DNA of 25,501 bases from Acrasis kona (GCA_026419775.2 JAOPGA020000076.1:1-25501), one strand, 5' to 3'; counted from the stretch's first letter, positions 9,601 to 18,318 are shown. Numbers and translations are program-made. The notes: generated from the sequence alone by a model not told the origin.

Positions 9601-10410
9601 CATGAAAGATGGAGTTTGAGTTTTTATAATTTGTTTTTTACTAGTTTACCTGTTCTTGTGTTGGGTATTTGGGATAAGGATGTGCAGGATGTGAATGCTC
9701 TCGAATATCCGGAGATTTATCATCAAGGACATCACAACCGGTTTTTTAATACGGGAGTTTTTGTTGCTAATATAGCGAATGGTATTTTCCATGCTTGTGT
9801 TTGCTTTTTTATTCCGATGATTTGCTTTGATGCCTTCCAGCTGAATGACGGTCAAAGTACTGACATGTTGGGATTGGGCCTTACTATTTATACTAGTTTG
9901 TTCTTTGTCGTAACCATCAAAGTTGGTTTGGAGATGAGTCGTTTCTCTGTTTTACATTTTGTTGCCTTTTTCTTTTCCTTATGTTGTTGGTTTGTCTTTG
10001 TTTTTGTTCAGGGAAATATTTATGCTGGTTGGGCACAAGCTGGTTGGGTTGAGTTTCCCTTCAACGAATCATATAGTTTCTTGCAAGAGCACAGATACTT
10101 ATCCGAACCTCGTTATTGGGCTATTGTTGCACTAACTGTGTTGGTTGCGGTGTTGAGGGATTACTTTTACAAGTGTTATGTAAGACTGGCCACGAGAGAT
10201 TTGTATTATGAGGTGATGCACCAGGCGCACAAGATGGTTAGAAAGGATATCATGGATACGTTCCCTCTTGATGAGTTTATACCAAAAGCAGTCAAACCTC
10301 GTAGCAAAAAGATGAACCAGATTAAAGAATTATTCAACAGGCTCAAAGTTAGTAAACATCGTGGTTACGCATTCTCTCAGTCTGAAGGTGAACAACGTTT
10401 GGTTAAATAA
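6627..10410 (+). CDS. P4-ATPase, phospholipid flippase
   Basis: Type IV P-type ATPase that flips aminophospholipids to the cytosolic leaflet of plasma and trafficking membranes, usually with a CDC50 partner (none here). Eight exons: 6627-6884, 6923-7021, 7058-7651, 7692-7927, 7970-8171, 8210-8425, 8464-8649, 8692-10410. The introns are 36-42 nt, all GT..AG, with matching phases. The product is about 1169 aa, normal for the family. Motifs in order: N-terminal P4 signature [12 protein letters not shown]; first membrane pair about 70-115; actuator DGET 187-190 (P4-specific form of TGES); PISL 358-361; phosphorylation site SDKTGTLT with Asp411; [13 protein letters not shown] and TKGAD of the nucleotide domain; TGDK; hinge [16 protein letters not shown]; then six C-terminal membrane spans. 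All catalytic residues are present. An AATAAA overlaps the TAA stop. Confidence 0.96.
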
Positions 10411-10419
10411 AAATTTATT
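10406..10419. terminator. Shared bidirectional polyadenylation signal between convergent genes
   Basis: AATAAA on + (10406-10411) overlaps the flippase stop codon, and its mirror TTTATT (10414-10419) gives AATAAA on - overlapping the glyoxalase II stop. The two stop codons are 4 bp apart, so one near-palindromic element serves both transcripts and their 3'UTRs must overlap the opposite gene. Confidence 0.7.
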
Positions 10420-11308
10420 TGAAATTATCTTTTGCTTTTCTTAACGCATGCAGAGTTGACACGGGATCACTTGTGTTCATCTTCTTTTGTAGGGTAGGGT
10501 CGTCCGATCTTAAGAATGGATTGAATGAAAACTCTTGACCCAATGTAGTAGGTATAGTTGGCTTCTTGTTGGATCTCAACTCGTCCACTTTGGCGGACAT
10601 ATCTTGAAGGTCTTTGTTGTCTGGGTCCACTGACTTTGCAAATTTAATGTTTGATTGAGTATACTCGTGTCCACAATATAGTTTCGTACTGGGGTCGAGC
10701 TGTTTTAATTGAATAAAGTTGTTCCACATTTGTTCTGCATCTCCTTCGAAGAATCTACCACAACCAGCGATAAATAGAGTATCACCAGAAAACAATGCAT
10801 ATTCTTTGTTTTGTTCATCTTCGAGCAGGTATTGAACATGACCCTTTGTATGACAAGGGGTAAATAAAACCTTTACGTTTGTGTTACCAATCTTGAAGGT
10901 GGTCTTCTCTGAGACCTTTTTATTTACACCGTCAACTGCCTCATAGGTGCTTCCCACAATCTCAATTCCAGGGAACTTTTTGGCCATTTCAATGTTTCCG
11001 CCGGCGTGATCCCTGATTAATCATTAGATTTTTTTGTTATTATCCACTTACCAATGTTTGTGAGTAGTTAGTACTTGTTGTAGTTGCAATTTATTTTGAT
11101 ACTCATTCTGAAGTTTTAAGAAGTAATCGACTACTTTGGGTGGCTCTGCAGGGTCGACAACAGCGACCTTATTGGTGTTGAGATCCACGATAAAATAGGA
11201 ATAATTATCATCGAGAATAGGGCAAATATGCACAGAGAAGTTCTTGACCATTCTACTGATTTCACGGACGATTTGTGATCTGACGGGGAATTTGGCTATT
11301 TTAAACAT
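10415..11308 (-). CDS. Glyoxalase II (hydroxyacylglutathione hydrolase)
   Basis: Hydrolyses S-D-lactoylglutathione to D-lactate and glutathione, the second step of methylglyoxal detoxification. Exons 11308-11052 and 11012-10415 are joined across a 39-nt intron (GTAAGT..CAG) that splits the Trp codon of the metal motif. The 284-aa product has the metallo-beta-lactamase binuclear site THKHWDH (His83, His85, Asp87, His88), CHTKGH, GDTLFIAGCGRFFEG, CGHEYT, and the C-terminal FNPFLR substrate-binding segment. The first 19 residues are basic and lack acidic residues until Glu16, then a second Met occurs at 20 just before the domain. Initiation at either Met could yield mitochondrial and cytosolic forms, as known for animal HAGH; that is inference. 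The upstream gene on the same strand ends 55 bp away. Confidence 0.95.
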
Positions 11309-11363
11309 CTTTACAAAAGTAGTTCTTGATGCAATGGAAACAAATCACCTAACGAATTTATTT

Positions 11364-11612
11364 TTAATCTTGAAGTGTTATTTGCATGTTCTTCGCATCC
11401 AATCCATAACCGACTGATCTTGATTCTGGGCTTGGCTTTTCAGTTATTAGGCCTCTGTCACTTGAATAATATCTGGCATTGACAACGAATGAAAAGGCAG
11501 GATACGAATCATAGGACAAAGTAAATACACCGCTCTTGTGCAACACGACACTTCTTTTGTTGTTGCTCTTTTCAATACTTGTGTGAAGTCCCTGTAAACT
11601 GAATTGGTGCAT
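11364..11612 (-). CDS. Hypothetical 82-aa protein
   Basis: An ATG-started ORF upstream of, and on the same strand as, glyoxalase II. No family recognised. It is rich in Ser and Tyr with motifs such as HKSGVFTLSYDSYP and SVGYGLDAKN; no signal peptide or membrane span. An AATAAA lies just after the stop on this strand, supporting a real 3' end. It could also be the last exon of a larger gene, since the preceding region also looks coding. Confidence 0.45.
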   Translation of the reverse strand: MHQFSLQGLHTSIEKSNNKRSVVLHKSGVFTLSYDSYPAFSFVVNARYYSSDRGLITEKPSPESRSVGYGLDAKNMQITLQD

Positions 11613-11702
11613 TGCTGCTTATCCAATTGCTATCATTATTGATGCCTGAACTAAAGTTTCCGACCGACTCTCTTTTTAACGCGTCTTCTTGAATGAGAAA
11701 TA

Positions 11703-12346
11703 TTAATTAAATGTTCGTCTTCCTCTAATTTTTTTAACACTTGTCCTTCTTGCTCTCACTTTTTGCCATTTGACTCTGGGAGAAGAAGGTGCGTCAATAA
11801 TCCGTCTATACTGACTACCGAACGAGTTAGCTCTTTTTGATCCTCAGCAGTATTCCAAGATGTCATAATACTCTTTAAAAGTATAGCCCGTACAATAAGT
11901 ATCGCCGTGTTCATGTATATATCAAATGAGGGAAATTCACAGTAGAGTATGTGGATGCTCAAGTACTCAGCGAAGTACATGATGACTCGCTCAAAAAATT
12001 TCCAATGAAGCGTTTATATTTACAAATCCACCAGAAAATACGGTCACCTAACGTCTCAATCTTTATGTTATGACAACAACATAACCTTTATCCAAATCTT
12101 AGTATATTGAAACCCTCTTCTTGGAGTGTTTATATGTTTGTACGTGTTGATGAGGTCTAATACGTCTAATTATTTTCATTCACCCAATTGTTTACAATTA
12201 ATTTGTTTTGACTCAACCTTAACCATGTGCAGGTGGTGCAACAACTCATCTGCAAGAAAATTCAGACTATTATAATATGGATTATCAAAATTAAGGACGT
12301 CGTGCTCTGTGGTTGGTAATAAGTATTTAATTTTTCTTACAAACAT
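11703..12346 (-). CDS. Hypothetical multi-exon protein, about 165 aa (assembled by eye)
   Basis: Coding-like pieces in successive frames join through introns of the local size. Exon A 12346-12196 starts with MFVRKIKYLLPTTEHDV; exon B 12156-12086 contains INTPRRGFQYTKIWIK; exon C 12047-12024 encodes VTVFSGGF; exon D 11989-11760 contains VIMYFAEYLSIHILYCEF and IYMNTAILIVRAILLK; exon E is 11724-11703. The introns are 39, 38, 34 and 35 nt with donors GTAAAC, GTTATG, GTAAAT, GTGAGA. Exon D is helical and hydrophobic. The family was not recognised. The C/D junction might instead be a single-base slip in the six-base run at 11993-11998. The 3' end is uncertain: the exon D frame reads into TGA and then stays open for 35 more sensible codons, to about 11653. 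Confidence 0.5.
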
Positions 12347-12623
12347 TCAATGATCTGATTTCCACCTCATGACACAGACAAACAATCACTTGGCCATGGG
12401 ATGCCGAGGTATTTGGAAGAATCCAGGGAGTCTTGTGCGAGTTGTGCTTGATTGAGAGTGTTAACAATAATCATCTGACCAGCGTGTCAACATATCAAAA
12501 TAACAAACAGCAGCGATATGGATATCCTTTGTATTGCTTTTATATATTAACTGTAATCGTCAAAATTTGACAACTAACTCTGAATCAAATTTTCATTAGA
12601 AATGTATATTTTATCTAGTGAGC

Positions 12624-12707
12624 GCCTCAATAGCTCATCTGGGGGTTAAAGAATAGAGCGTACGACTGAAGATCGTAAGGTAGCGTGTTCGATCCACGCT
12701 TGAGGCA
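12624..12707 (+). tRNA. tRNA-Phe(GAA) with 11-nt D-loop insertion
   Basis: Acceptor GCCTCAA pairs with TTGAGGC, followed by discriminator A. D stem GCTC/GAGC; anticodon stem TACGA/TCGTA with loop CTGAAGA (anticodon GAA at 12668-12670); variable AGGTA; T arm GCGTG-TTCGATC-CACGC. All stems are perfect. Without bases 12643-12653 it is a standard 73-nt tRNA. That 11-nt extra block follows G18-G19 and makes the D loop 19 nt. The A box (TAGCTCATCTGG) and B box are intact, and a TTTT terminator follows at 12712. There is no anticodon-loop intron. Confidence 0.93.
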
Positions 12708-12847
12708 TATCTTTTCATGATTAATTTTTGTGGTCGGAATTTCTCAAACAAGGAAAATGAACTTTCTGTTTTAAATATCTCTCCTCTTTGTAATTGTTTG
12801 TCATCGACGTCTTGAGTTCGCTTCTTGACATTCACATTCAAATCAAA

Positions 12848-13066
12848 ATGCGAATTGTGGCGATAGTCTTGCTGTTGCTTGTTGCGAAAATATTGGCAGG
12901 TGACAAGTCCTGCACGTCTTTTGTTGGTACCCTAGCAGAGTTTTTTGATACACCTAATCGCACTTGCCCGGATTTACTACAAAATTACACTAATCTACCC
13001 AAAATTTATTTACCCCAAAATACACCAATATCACCTCTCACCATAATGGACCGAGAACACTACAAA
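12848..13066 (+). CDS. First exon of a predicted secreted protein
   Basis: Encodes 73 residues starting MRIVAIVLLLLVAKILAG, a clear signal peptide, followed by a mature part with two Cys (DKSCTSF, NRTCPDLL) and potential N-glycosylation sites (NRT, NYT). The exon ends in frame at a GTAAGC donor (13067). An acceptor at 13125 after a TAAC branch site would give exon 2 from 13126, encoding LFNYKNITKAHNF and ending at a GTGAGT donor near 13178. Later exons could not be placed; coding-like fragments downstream may belong to this gene or be its decayed remains. Family not recognised. Confidence 0.5.
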
Positions 13067-13375
13067 GTAAGCCCACTTATCTACCACTAACTTTTCCACC
13101 CAAAATATACCGATATCACCTCCAGCTGTTTAACTACAAAAACATAACAAAAGCACACAATTTTATCAAAAACCAGGCGTGAGTTTCAACAACCTTTATT
13201 CTCATACACCAAGTGTTATCTCGCATTTAAGATTATAAACTTAGAATTTGAACAGAATTAAAACAATAGTGTTCCAGTCTTTATTAGGATGTTTGTGTGC
13301 TTCTTAATGACTCTCAAGATTATTATTACGTTACGCATGAATGCACTTTCCTTCACCTGGTCCTTGCCAAACTTT

Positions 13376-13427
13376 GTTCATTGCTTGATTTACAACAAAT
13401 ATATTTATTGTAAATCAAGCAATGAAC
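13376..13427. repeat. Perfect 20-bp inverted repeat with 12-nt loop
   Basis: Arm 13376-13395 (GTTCATTGCTTGATTTACAA) is exactly complementary to 13408-13427. A further CAAAC/GTTTG pairing continues outside after a 3-nt bulge. The loop is AT-only apart from one C. It lies between two coding-like stretches. It may be a hairpin RNA, a small transposon-like palindrome, or a splice-site-bridging intron hairpin; sequence alone does not decide. Confidence 0.8.
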
Positions 13428-13459
13428 GTTTGTCATTGGATGTTTTGTTGGTTGATTGA

Positions 13460-13987
13460 ATAGAAAATCTTTTGACAAAGACACAGCCCGAAGGTAACAC
13501 CAACAATGATTTGCTGTTAGTTGTACGCTTCGAGTACTTCATCGATACAGGTGCCGAATTGATATCAAACATGCCCAACCACAAGAACGTACCAAAGCCT
13601 CAAACATTGCCAAAGTCCCAACTGCTAACTTAAAAGTTGTTCAATTTCCCTGACTTGGAGTCTTCAACCATTTACTGTCCACACGATCGGAGTTATATGA
13701 ACAATTAAGGTAGTTTACACATTTTTGTACATAATTGACATGACGTAGAACAACAATGTATTGAGGATAAATTTTGAGTAAAAGTCATATTCTACACTGT
13801 TATTAGATGAGTTATACGAACTTTTAAATTCACATTAAGAACATCCTCTCACAGTCTCCAGCACCTTGAGCACACAAAGGACAAAAGAAAGCAAATCTGT
13901 GATAAAGATGCTTCTGATCAATCCGTACCATCTACATTACATGTGATTGATAGAATTATACAATTTGTTTTTTTCGTTACATGGTAA
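13460..13987 (+). other. Two coding-like fragments of unknown gene(s)
   Basis: Frame at 13460-13633 stays open for 57 codons with protein-like composition (LLLVVRFEYFIDTGAELIS) before TAA. A second stretch, open at 13811-13984, includes KDKRKQICDKDASD. They are in the same frame modulo 3 but separated by stops. They may be exons of the secreted-protein gene upstream, exons of another gene, or a decayed copy. No family recognised. Confidence 0.3.
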
Positions 13988-14365
13988 CATTGTTTCACCA
14001 ATCAAAACATCAGCTCCTCTCAAACAACATACATTTACTTGCTGCAGTTGATGTAGAGAACAGAATGCAGGGGCATCTAAGGAGTTTCATATAAGAAGTG
14101 CATAGATAATACAAAAAAGCAAGGAGAGACTGGCGAAGAAGATGAGATGAGGAAGAGCAGCAGGAAGAAAAATAAAAAAACGATAGTTTTTCCTAAATGA
14201 TGACCTGTTTTACTCTTGTTAAATCAATACCAATGCACCACCACCTTGTACAATCCGTATTCACCTTGAAATCATACATACCATAATGCACCCGAAAACG
14301 TCCCGATTACACACTAGATCGCCCCACATCGAAATCGCCCCAAACCTTTAATTTATGTCCTCTAT
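13988..14365. other. Stretch with no clear gene
   Basis: AT-rich with a purine-rich block at about 14106-14178 that is open in one frame (GETGEEDEMRKSS...) and ends in TGA; too short to call. No RNA gene seen. Confidence 0.4.
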
Positions 14366-15060
14366 ATTTTCGTAGTGTTTTGGTATCGGTATGGTATTGG
14401 TACGTTTTCGTAAGCAAAAATTGCTGCTAGGGTTAATGTTTATAGGCCCGTTCTTTCCAAGAAGACACTCTTCGTACCCACAAAAAATTGGTATTGGTTT
14501 AACGGTGCAATTGATAAAGCAAAAAGCAAGGGTGTAGTTATTCAAAACAGCATCGCTGGGTACAACGGCCATGTGGGACCCATGTCCTGGTCGGAGGTGC
14601 GTGCGTTTGGAGAGAATTATGTTAAGAAAGGAAAGGACTCTGTAGATTTAAAGAGGCGTTATCCAAGCGTCAAAGATCCAAACACCAAATGTCGAAATTG
14701 TATATTCAATTGTAGATTCAGAGGGCCATCAGGATTGGAAATTTTCAAGAATTGCAAGAACAAGAAGTGTATGACTTTTACTCGTTTGCTTGTTTGGATA
14801 AAGGATACTGCTATGATTATCGATCGACTAAAACAAGCGATATCGACCTCATGATGGATATCTGTAATAGAGTGAACAAATGTACTTACCGTCCATTATA
14901 TAGCCAACAAGAGATATATGGATTGTTTAAAACAAACCAAATATACAACCAAGCAGCTGCCCAAAATCAGATTAATTTATTTATGGAACAAATAAATATT
15001 GTATTTTTATGTGACCTTCAAATGAACAGATTTCTGCTTGTTCCTTTCTTTTTTTTTTAA
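14366..15060 (+). pseudogene. Cys-rich coding stretch with a frame break (gene or decayed gene)
   Basis: An exon-like segment ends at a GTAAGC donor at 14410. A 36-nt intron (14410-14445) joins it in frame to a long open stretch from 14446 containing NWYWFNGAIDKAKSKG, GYNGHVGPMSWSEVR and KCRNCIFNCRFRGPSG. Near 14735-14765 the sensible frame changes, continuing as YDFYSFACLDKGYCYDYR, DICNRVNKC and YSQQEIYGLFKTNQIYNQ toward 15060. No good intron explains the change, so it is either a one-base indel (assembly error or pseudogene) or an unusual intron. A T-run followed by TAACAG at 15049-15063 looks like a splice acceptor. No family recognised. It may be the 3' half of the secreted-protein gene. 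Confidence 0.4.
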
Positions 15061-15107
15061 CAGTTGACTCACTTCAATAATACTCTTGTAATTTGTTCAC
15101 ATACAAA

Positions 15108-17282
15108 ATGTCGAAATCCTCTGAACTTGAGAAGGATGCAACAAAGAGATACGCAGTCAGAGGAAAGTTCAAATCTGCTATAGCTGGAGGAAAAGTACCA
15201 GATGGGTGGAATTTAGTGAACGAGACTGGAGCTCCAGTGAAAAACACAACAATTATACCATCAAAAGTTCCACTATCGCCACACGCTTTCGATTACCCCT
15301 ACAACTTTGATTTCTTTAATTTCATGGACATTCAACAAAGAAATGGTCGTTCAGTTGGCCTTTTGATTGATTTAACAAACACAAACAGGTATTACAACAG
15401 AGAAAGAGATGTTCCAAAGCACGTTATTTACCACAAAATCAAATCACACAGTCGCGACGAAACAGACGAAGTAACACCAGACGAAGAGTCATGTGAACTC
15501 TTTGGAAAAATCGTTAACAATTTTATGGAAAATAATCCAAAAAAGTACATTGTAGTTCACTGCACCGTAAGTCATTTTCACATTCAACATACATTCAACG
15601 TGCTTAAAGAATGGACTCAACAGAACAGGATACATGATCGTAGACTGGATGTGCAAAGAATTAAGAATCAATGTTGATGATGCACTACAAGCATTCCAAA
15701 AGGTAACATCATCTCAATTCTAACTAACAATGAACAGGCTAGACCACCTGGAATGTTCAATCCATTAATGATTGATGCTCTGTACGAAAAGCACAACAAC
15801 ACCGATTCGAAGGTCTACCAAAAAATGTCATACCCCACGATTCCAAAATGGTCGAGTCTCAAACCAAAAAGAGAGAAATTCATAGCGGCATTGGTCGAAA
15901 AGAGAAAACAAAATCCCCTCAAAGATCAAAAACACGATGAAGAATCAAAAAAGAATGTAGACACCGATAGTGACTCGAGTACAGACAAAAAGAAGCACAA
16001 GAAGAGAAAGATTGCTCAAGTCGATAGCAGCGATTCTGACAGCAGCGACAGCGATCACAAGAACAAGAACGCCAAGAAGGATAAAAAGAAGGTCAAGAAG
16101 GACAAGTCACAAAACAAAAAGAGAAGAACAGAAAGTAGTGACTCTGATAGCAGCGACAGCGACAGCGATCACAAAAATAAAAAGAGCAAGAAGGAACAAG
16201 ATTCCAAGAAGAAGGACCAAAAGAAGGAAAAGAAAAGGGTAGAAAGTGATTCTGATGGTAGCGAATCGGACAGTGAGAGCAGCAGCGATAGCGATAGCGA
16301 CCACAAGAAGAGCAACAAGAATCAAAATAAAACGAAAAAGAACAAGAGCGAAAAGAAGAAGAAGAACCCTGTAGTGGAAACAGACAGCGATAGCGACAGT
16401 GATCACAAGAAGAAGGACCAAAAGAAGGAACAAAAACAAGACTCCAAAAAGAAGGACCAAAAGAAGGAAAAGAAAAGGGTAGAAAGTGATTCTGACGGTA
16501 GCGAATCGGACAGTGAGAGCAGCAGCGATAGCGATAGCGACCACAAGAGCAAGAAGAGCAAGAAGGAAGAAAAGAAGAAGCCTGTGGACAGCGACTCTGA
16601 TAGCAGCAGCGACAGCGACAGCGACCACAAGAGCAAGAAGGAAGAAAAGAAGGAAAAGGGAAAAGAGAACAACAAGGAAGAAAAGAAGAAGCCTGTGGAC
16701 AGCAACTCTGATAGCAGCAGCGACCACAAGAAGGACGAAAAGAAGAACAAAAAGAGAAAACACGACGACATTGATTCCAAAGACGAAAAGACCAAGAACA
16801 GCCAAGAGAAGGCCGAAAAGAAAATAAAGCTCGAAAAAGACACTAAAAGCGATTCTGAAAGCGATTCCGAAATGGATTCCGAAAGCGATTCCAAAGAACC
16901 AATTCCCAAAAAATACAAAAAAGAAGAGCTCACCAAGTTATCATCCAGAGAGAGGAAACTAATCAAAAAGCAAAGGAAATTAGAGTTAAGAAGAGAAAAA
17001 GCAGAGAACGCAGGCGTATCGAAATGGATCAAGAATTACCCTGCAGATTGGGATGAACATCCAAAAACGTTGTCGAAAGAAGAACTTGCTGATATTCGTC
17101 GCGCGAAGAAGAAGCAGAGGAAGGTTGCGAAGAGAGAAAAGGCTGCTCAACTCAAGGCAAGGAACGAGTTGAACAAACCTAAAAAAAATAAGGATAAGTA
17201 TGACCCTGTTAAGAGGAAGTTGATGAATGAGGATAAGAAGAGAAGAAAAGAACAAGGAAGATCAAGATATAGTAAATATTAA
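15108..17282 (+). CDS. mRNA-capping-type RNA 5'-triphosphatase with charged repeat tail
   Basis: Cysteine-dependent RNA triphosphatase of the metazoan/plant capping enzyme and DUSP11 family, removing the gamma phosphate from 5' RNA ends in the nucleus. Exons 15108-15566, 15610-15702, 15738-17282; introns 43 and 35 nt. The product is 698 aa. Domain at about 30-200: VPDGW, IPSKVPL, GLLIDLTNTNRYYN, P-loop HCTNGLNRTG (Cys152, Arg158), ARPPGMFNPLMIDALY. The catalytic residues are intact. The family's guanylyltransferase (KxDG) is absent. In its place are about 300 residues of Lys runs alternating with SDSDSDS blocks, then a basic C-terminus beginning near SKWIKNYPADWDEHPK and rich in KKxRK. The tail resembles CK2-phosphorylated nucleolar or splicing proteins and probably directs nuclear localisation (inference). 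ATG 15108 was chosen. Confidence 0.9.
16200..16548 (+). repeat. Near-identical 109-bp direct repeats, 240 bp apart, inside the triphosphatase tail
   Basis: 16200-16308 and 16440-16548 differ at only three positions and encode the same KKDQKKEKKRVES / SDGSESDSESSSDSDSD unit. The exact 240-bp (80-codon) offset keeps the frame. It marks a recent in-frame tandem duplication within a broader KKKDSDSDS repeat field (about 15950-16900). Confidence 0.9.
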
Positions 17283-17412
17283 TTTCTTACAATTGTTGTT
17301 TCCTCCACCTCAACCTCTTTTGATTTGGGAATATTTGAAGTAGCTTCCTTTCTCAAAATTAAATTTGTTATATTAGCCATATAATTAATTAAAGTTTAAA
17401 GAAAATTACATT

Positions 17413-17506
17413 CCGACCTTAACTCAGTTGGTTTTTGCAATAAAGAGTGCGTGACTGTAGTATGTCAAACATCATGAAGTCGCTGGTTCGATTCCGGCAG
17501 GTCGGA
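17413..17506 (+). tRNA. tRNA-Tyr(GTA), copy 1, with anticodon-loop intron and 11-nt D-loop insertion
   Basis: Acceptor CCGACCT/AGGTCGG plus discriminator A. D stem ACTC/GAGT; anticodon stem CGTGA/TCATG; anticodon GTA at 17457-17459. A 10-nt canonical-position intron (17461-17470) follows base 37, as is universal for eukaryotic tRNA-Tyr. T arm GCTGG-TTCGATT-CCGGC. An 11-nt extra block (17432-17442) lies after G18-G19, expanding the D loop to 19 nt; removing both insertions gives 73 nt. TTTTT terminator at 17511. Confidence 0.93.
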
Positions 17507-18112
17507 GATATTTTTATTTAGAAATGTAGTGGGAAAAAATGATTGTTTTGACTCCCTCCAGCGAGCACAGAGGCAGCGTTTGGTACCTGCTTTTTGGCGG
17601 TTGCCTCTTAATGACTTCTGGTGCTTGATGAGGTTGTGATGCGTTCTTTCCCTTGGAAGTTAGAGCTCAAGGTTACTAGGGTTGTTGCCGTGATTTATGC
17701 AAATTGACCAGTTTGCTCCATTCCTGCTCCAATCCATATTTCGTTCTCATCACCGTTCTTCTGATCCTCTCGGGTGTTCCAGTATATGTTCCAAGTTATT
17801 CACTCGGCACTATCATCATCCACTTCTTTCAAACCCTCTAGCTTCTCGCACTCCTACAGAAGATGTTTAAGGTCTAAAGTATGGTGATTGCTCATATGAT
17901 GTATAGCCCGATTGTGGTTGCCACTATAATGATATCGCTATACGCCCTGAGAAGTACATCACCTAGTGTATCGTCTACTTTGTTTGCTCTGTAGTGAAAA
18001 GATCGTTAGTGTACATGATCACTAGTGGTGACATTCTGTCTTACTTACTTTCTGGTCTTAAGTTATAACCAGTGTCTGTTGTCGGCAAACATAGATCAAA
18101 AATAGAAAAATA
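17507..18112. other. Spacer between the inverted tRNA-Tyr genes
   Basis: No ORF or RNA gene recognised. A GAGGCA/TGCCTC 6-bp dyad lies near 17569-17608. T-runs at each end serve as Pol III terminators for the two tRNA genes, which converge on this spacer. Confidence 0.6.
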
Positions 18113-18206
18113 TCCGACCTGCCGGAATCGAACCAGCGACTTCATGATGTTTGACATACTACAGTCACGCACTCTTTATTGCAAAAACCAACTGAGTTAA
18201 GGTCGG
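18113..18206 (-). tRNA. tRNA-Tyr(GTA), copy 2, identical to copy 1
   Basis: Exact reverse complement of the copy at 17413-17506 over all 94 nt, including the D-loop insertion and the anticodon-loop intron. The flanks are unrelated, so the copy is confined to the gene itself. T-runs follow its 3' end on the minus strand. Confidence 0.93.
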
Positions 18207-18318
18207 ATTATAAATTATTTATTTTTTCAAACAATTATACCGATATAATGTTATATTATAGTTTATCGTCATCCTCTTTGTGTGGCTTACATATGAAATA
18301 ATAGAAAGGAAGCTACGT

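Noticed and set aside
11993-11998. Frameshift in a six-base homopolymer as proof of a pseudogene
   Set aside because: A 34-nt GTAAAT..GAG intron ending at 11990 restores the frame without any mutation, so the break alone is not evidence of decay.
16107-17032. Long open frames on the minus strand and in the +1 frame across the triphosphatase tail
   Set aside because: They arise from the simple AAG/GAC/AGC repeat; products are runs of Leu/Val/Ser or Arg/Thr and begin or end arbitrarily.
17570-17650. CTTGATGAGG and nearby dyad as a C/D snoRNA or hammerhead core
   Set aside because: No properly placed D box, terminal stem or GAAA core was found.
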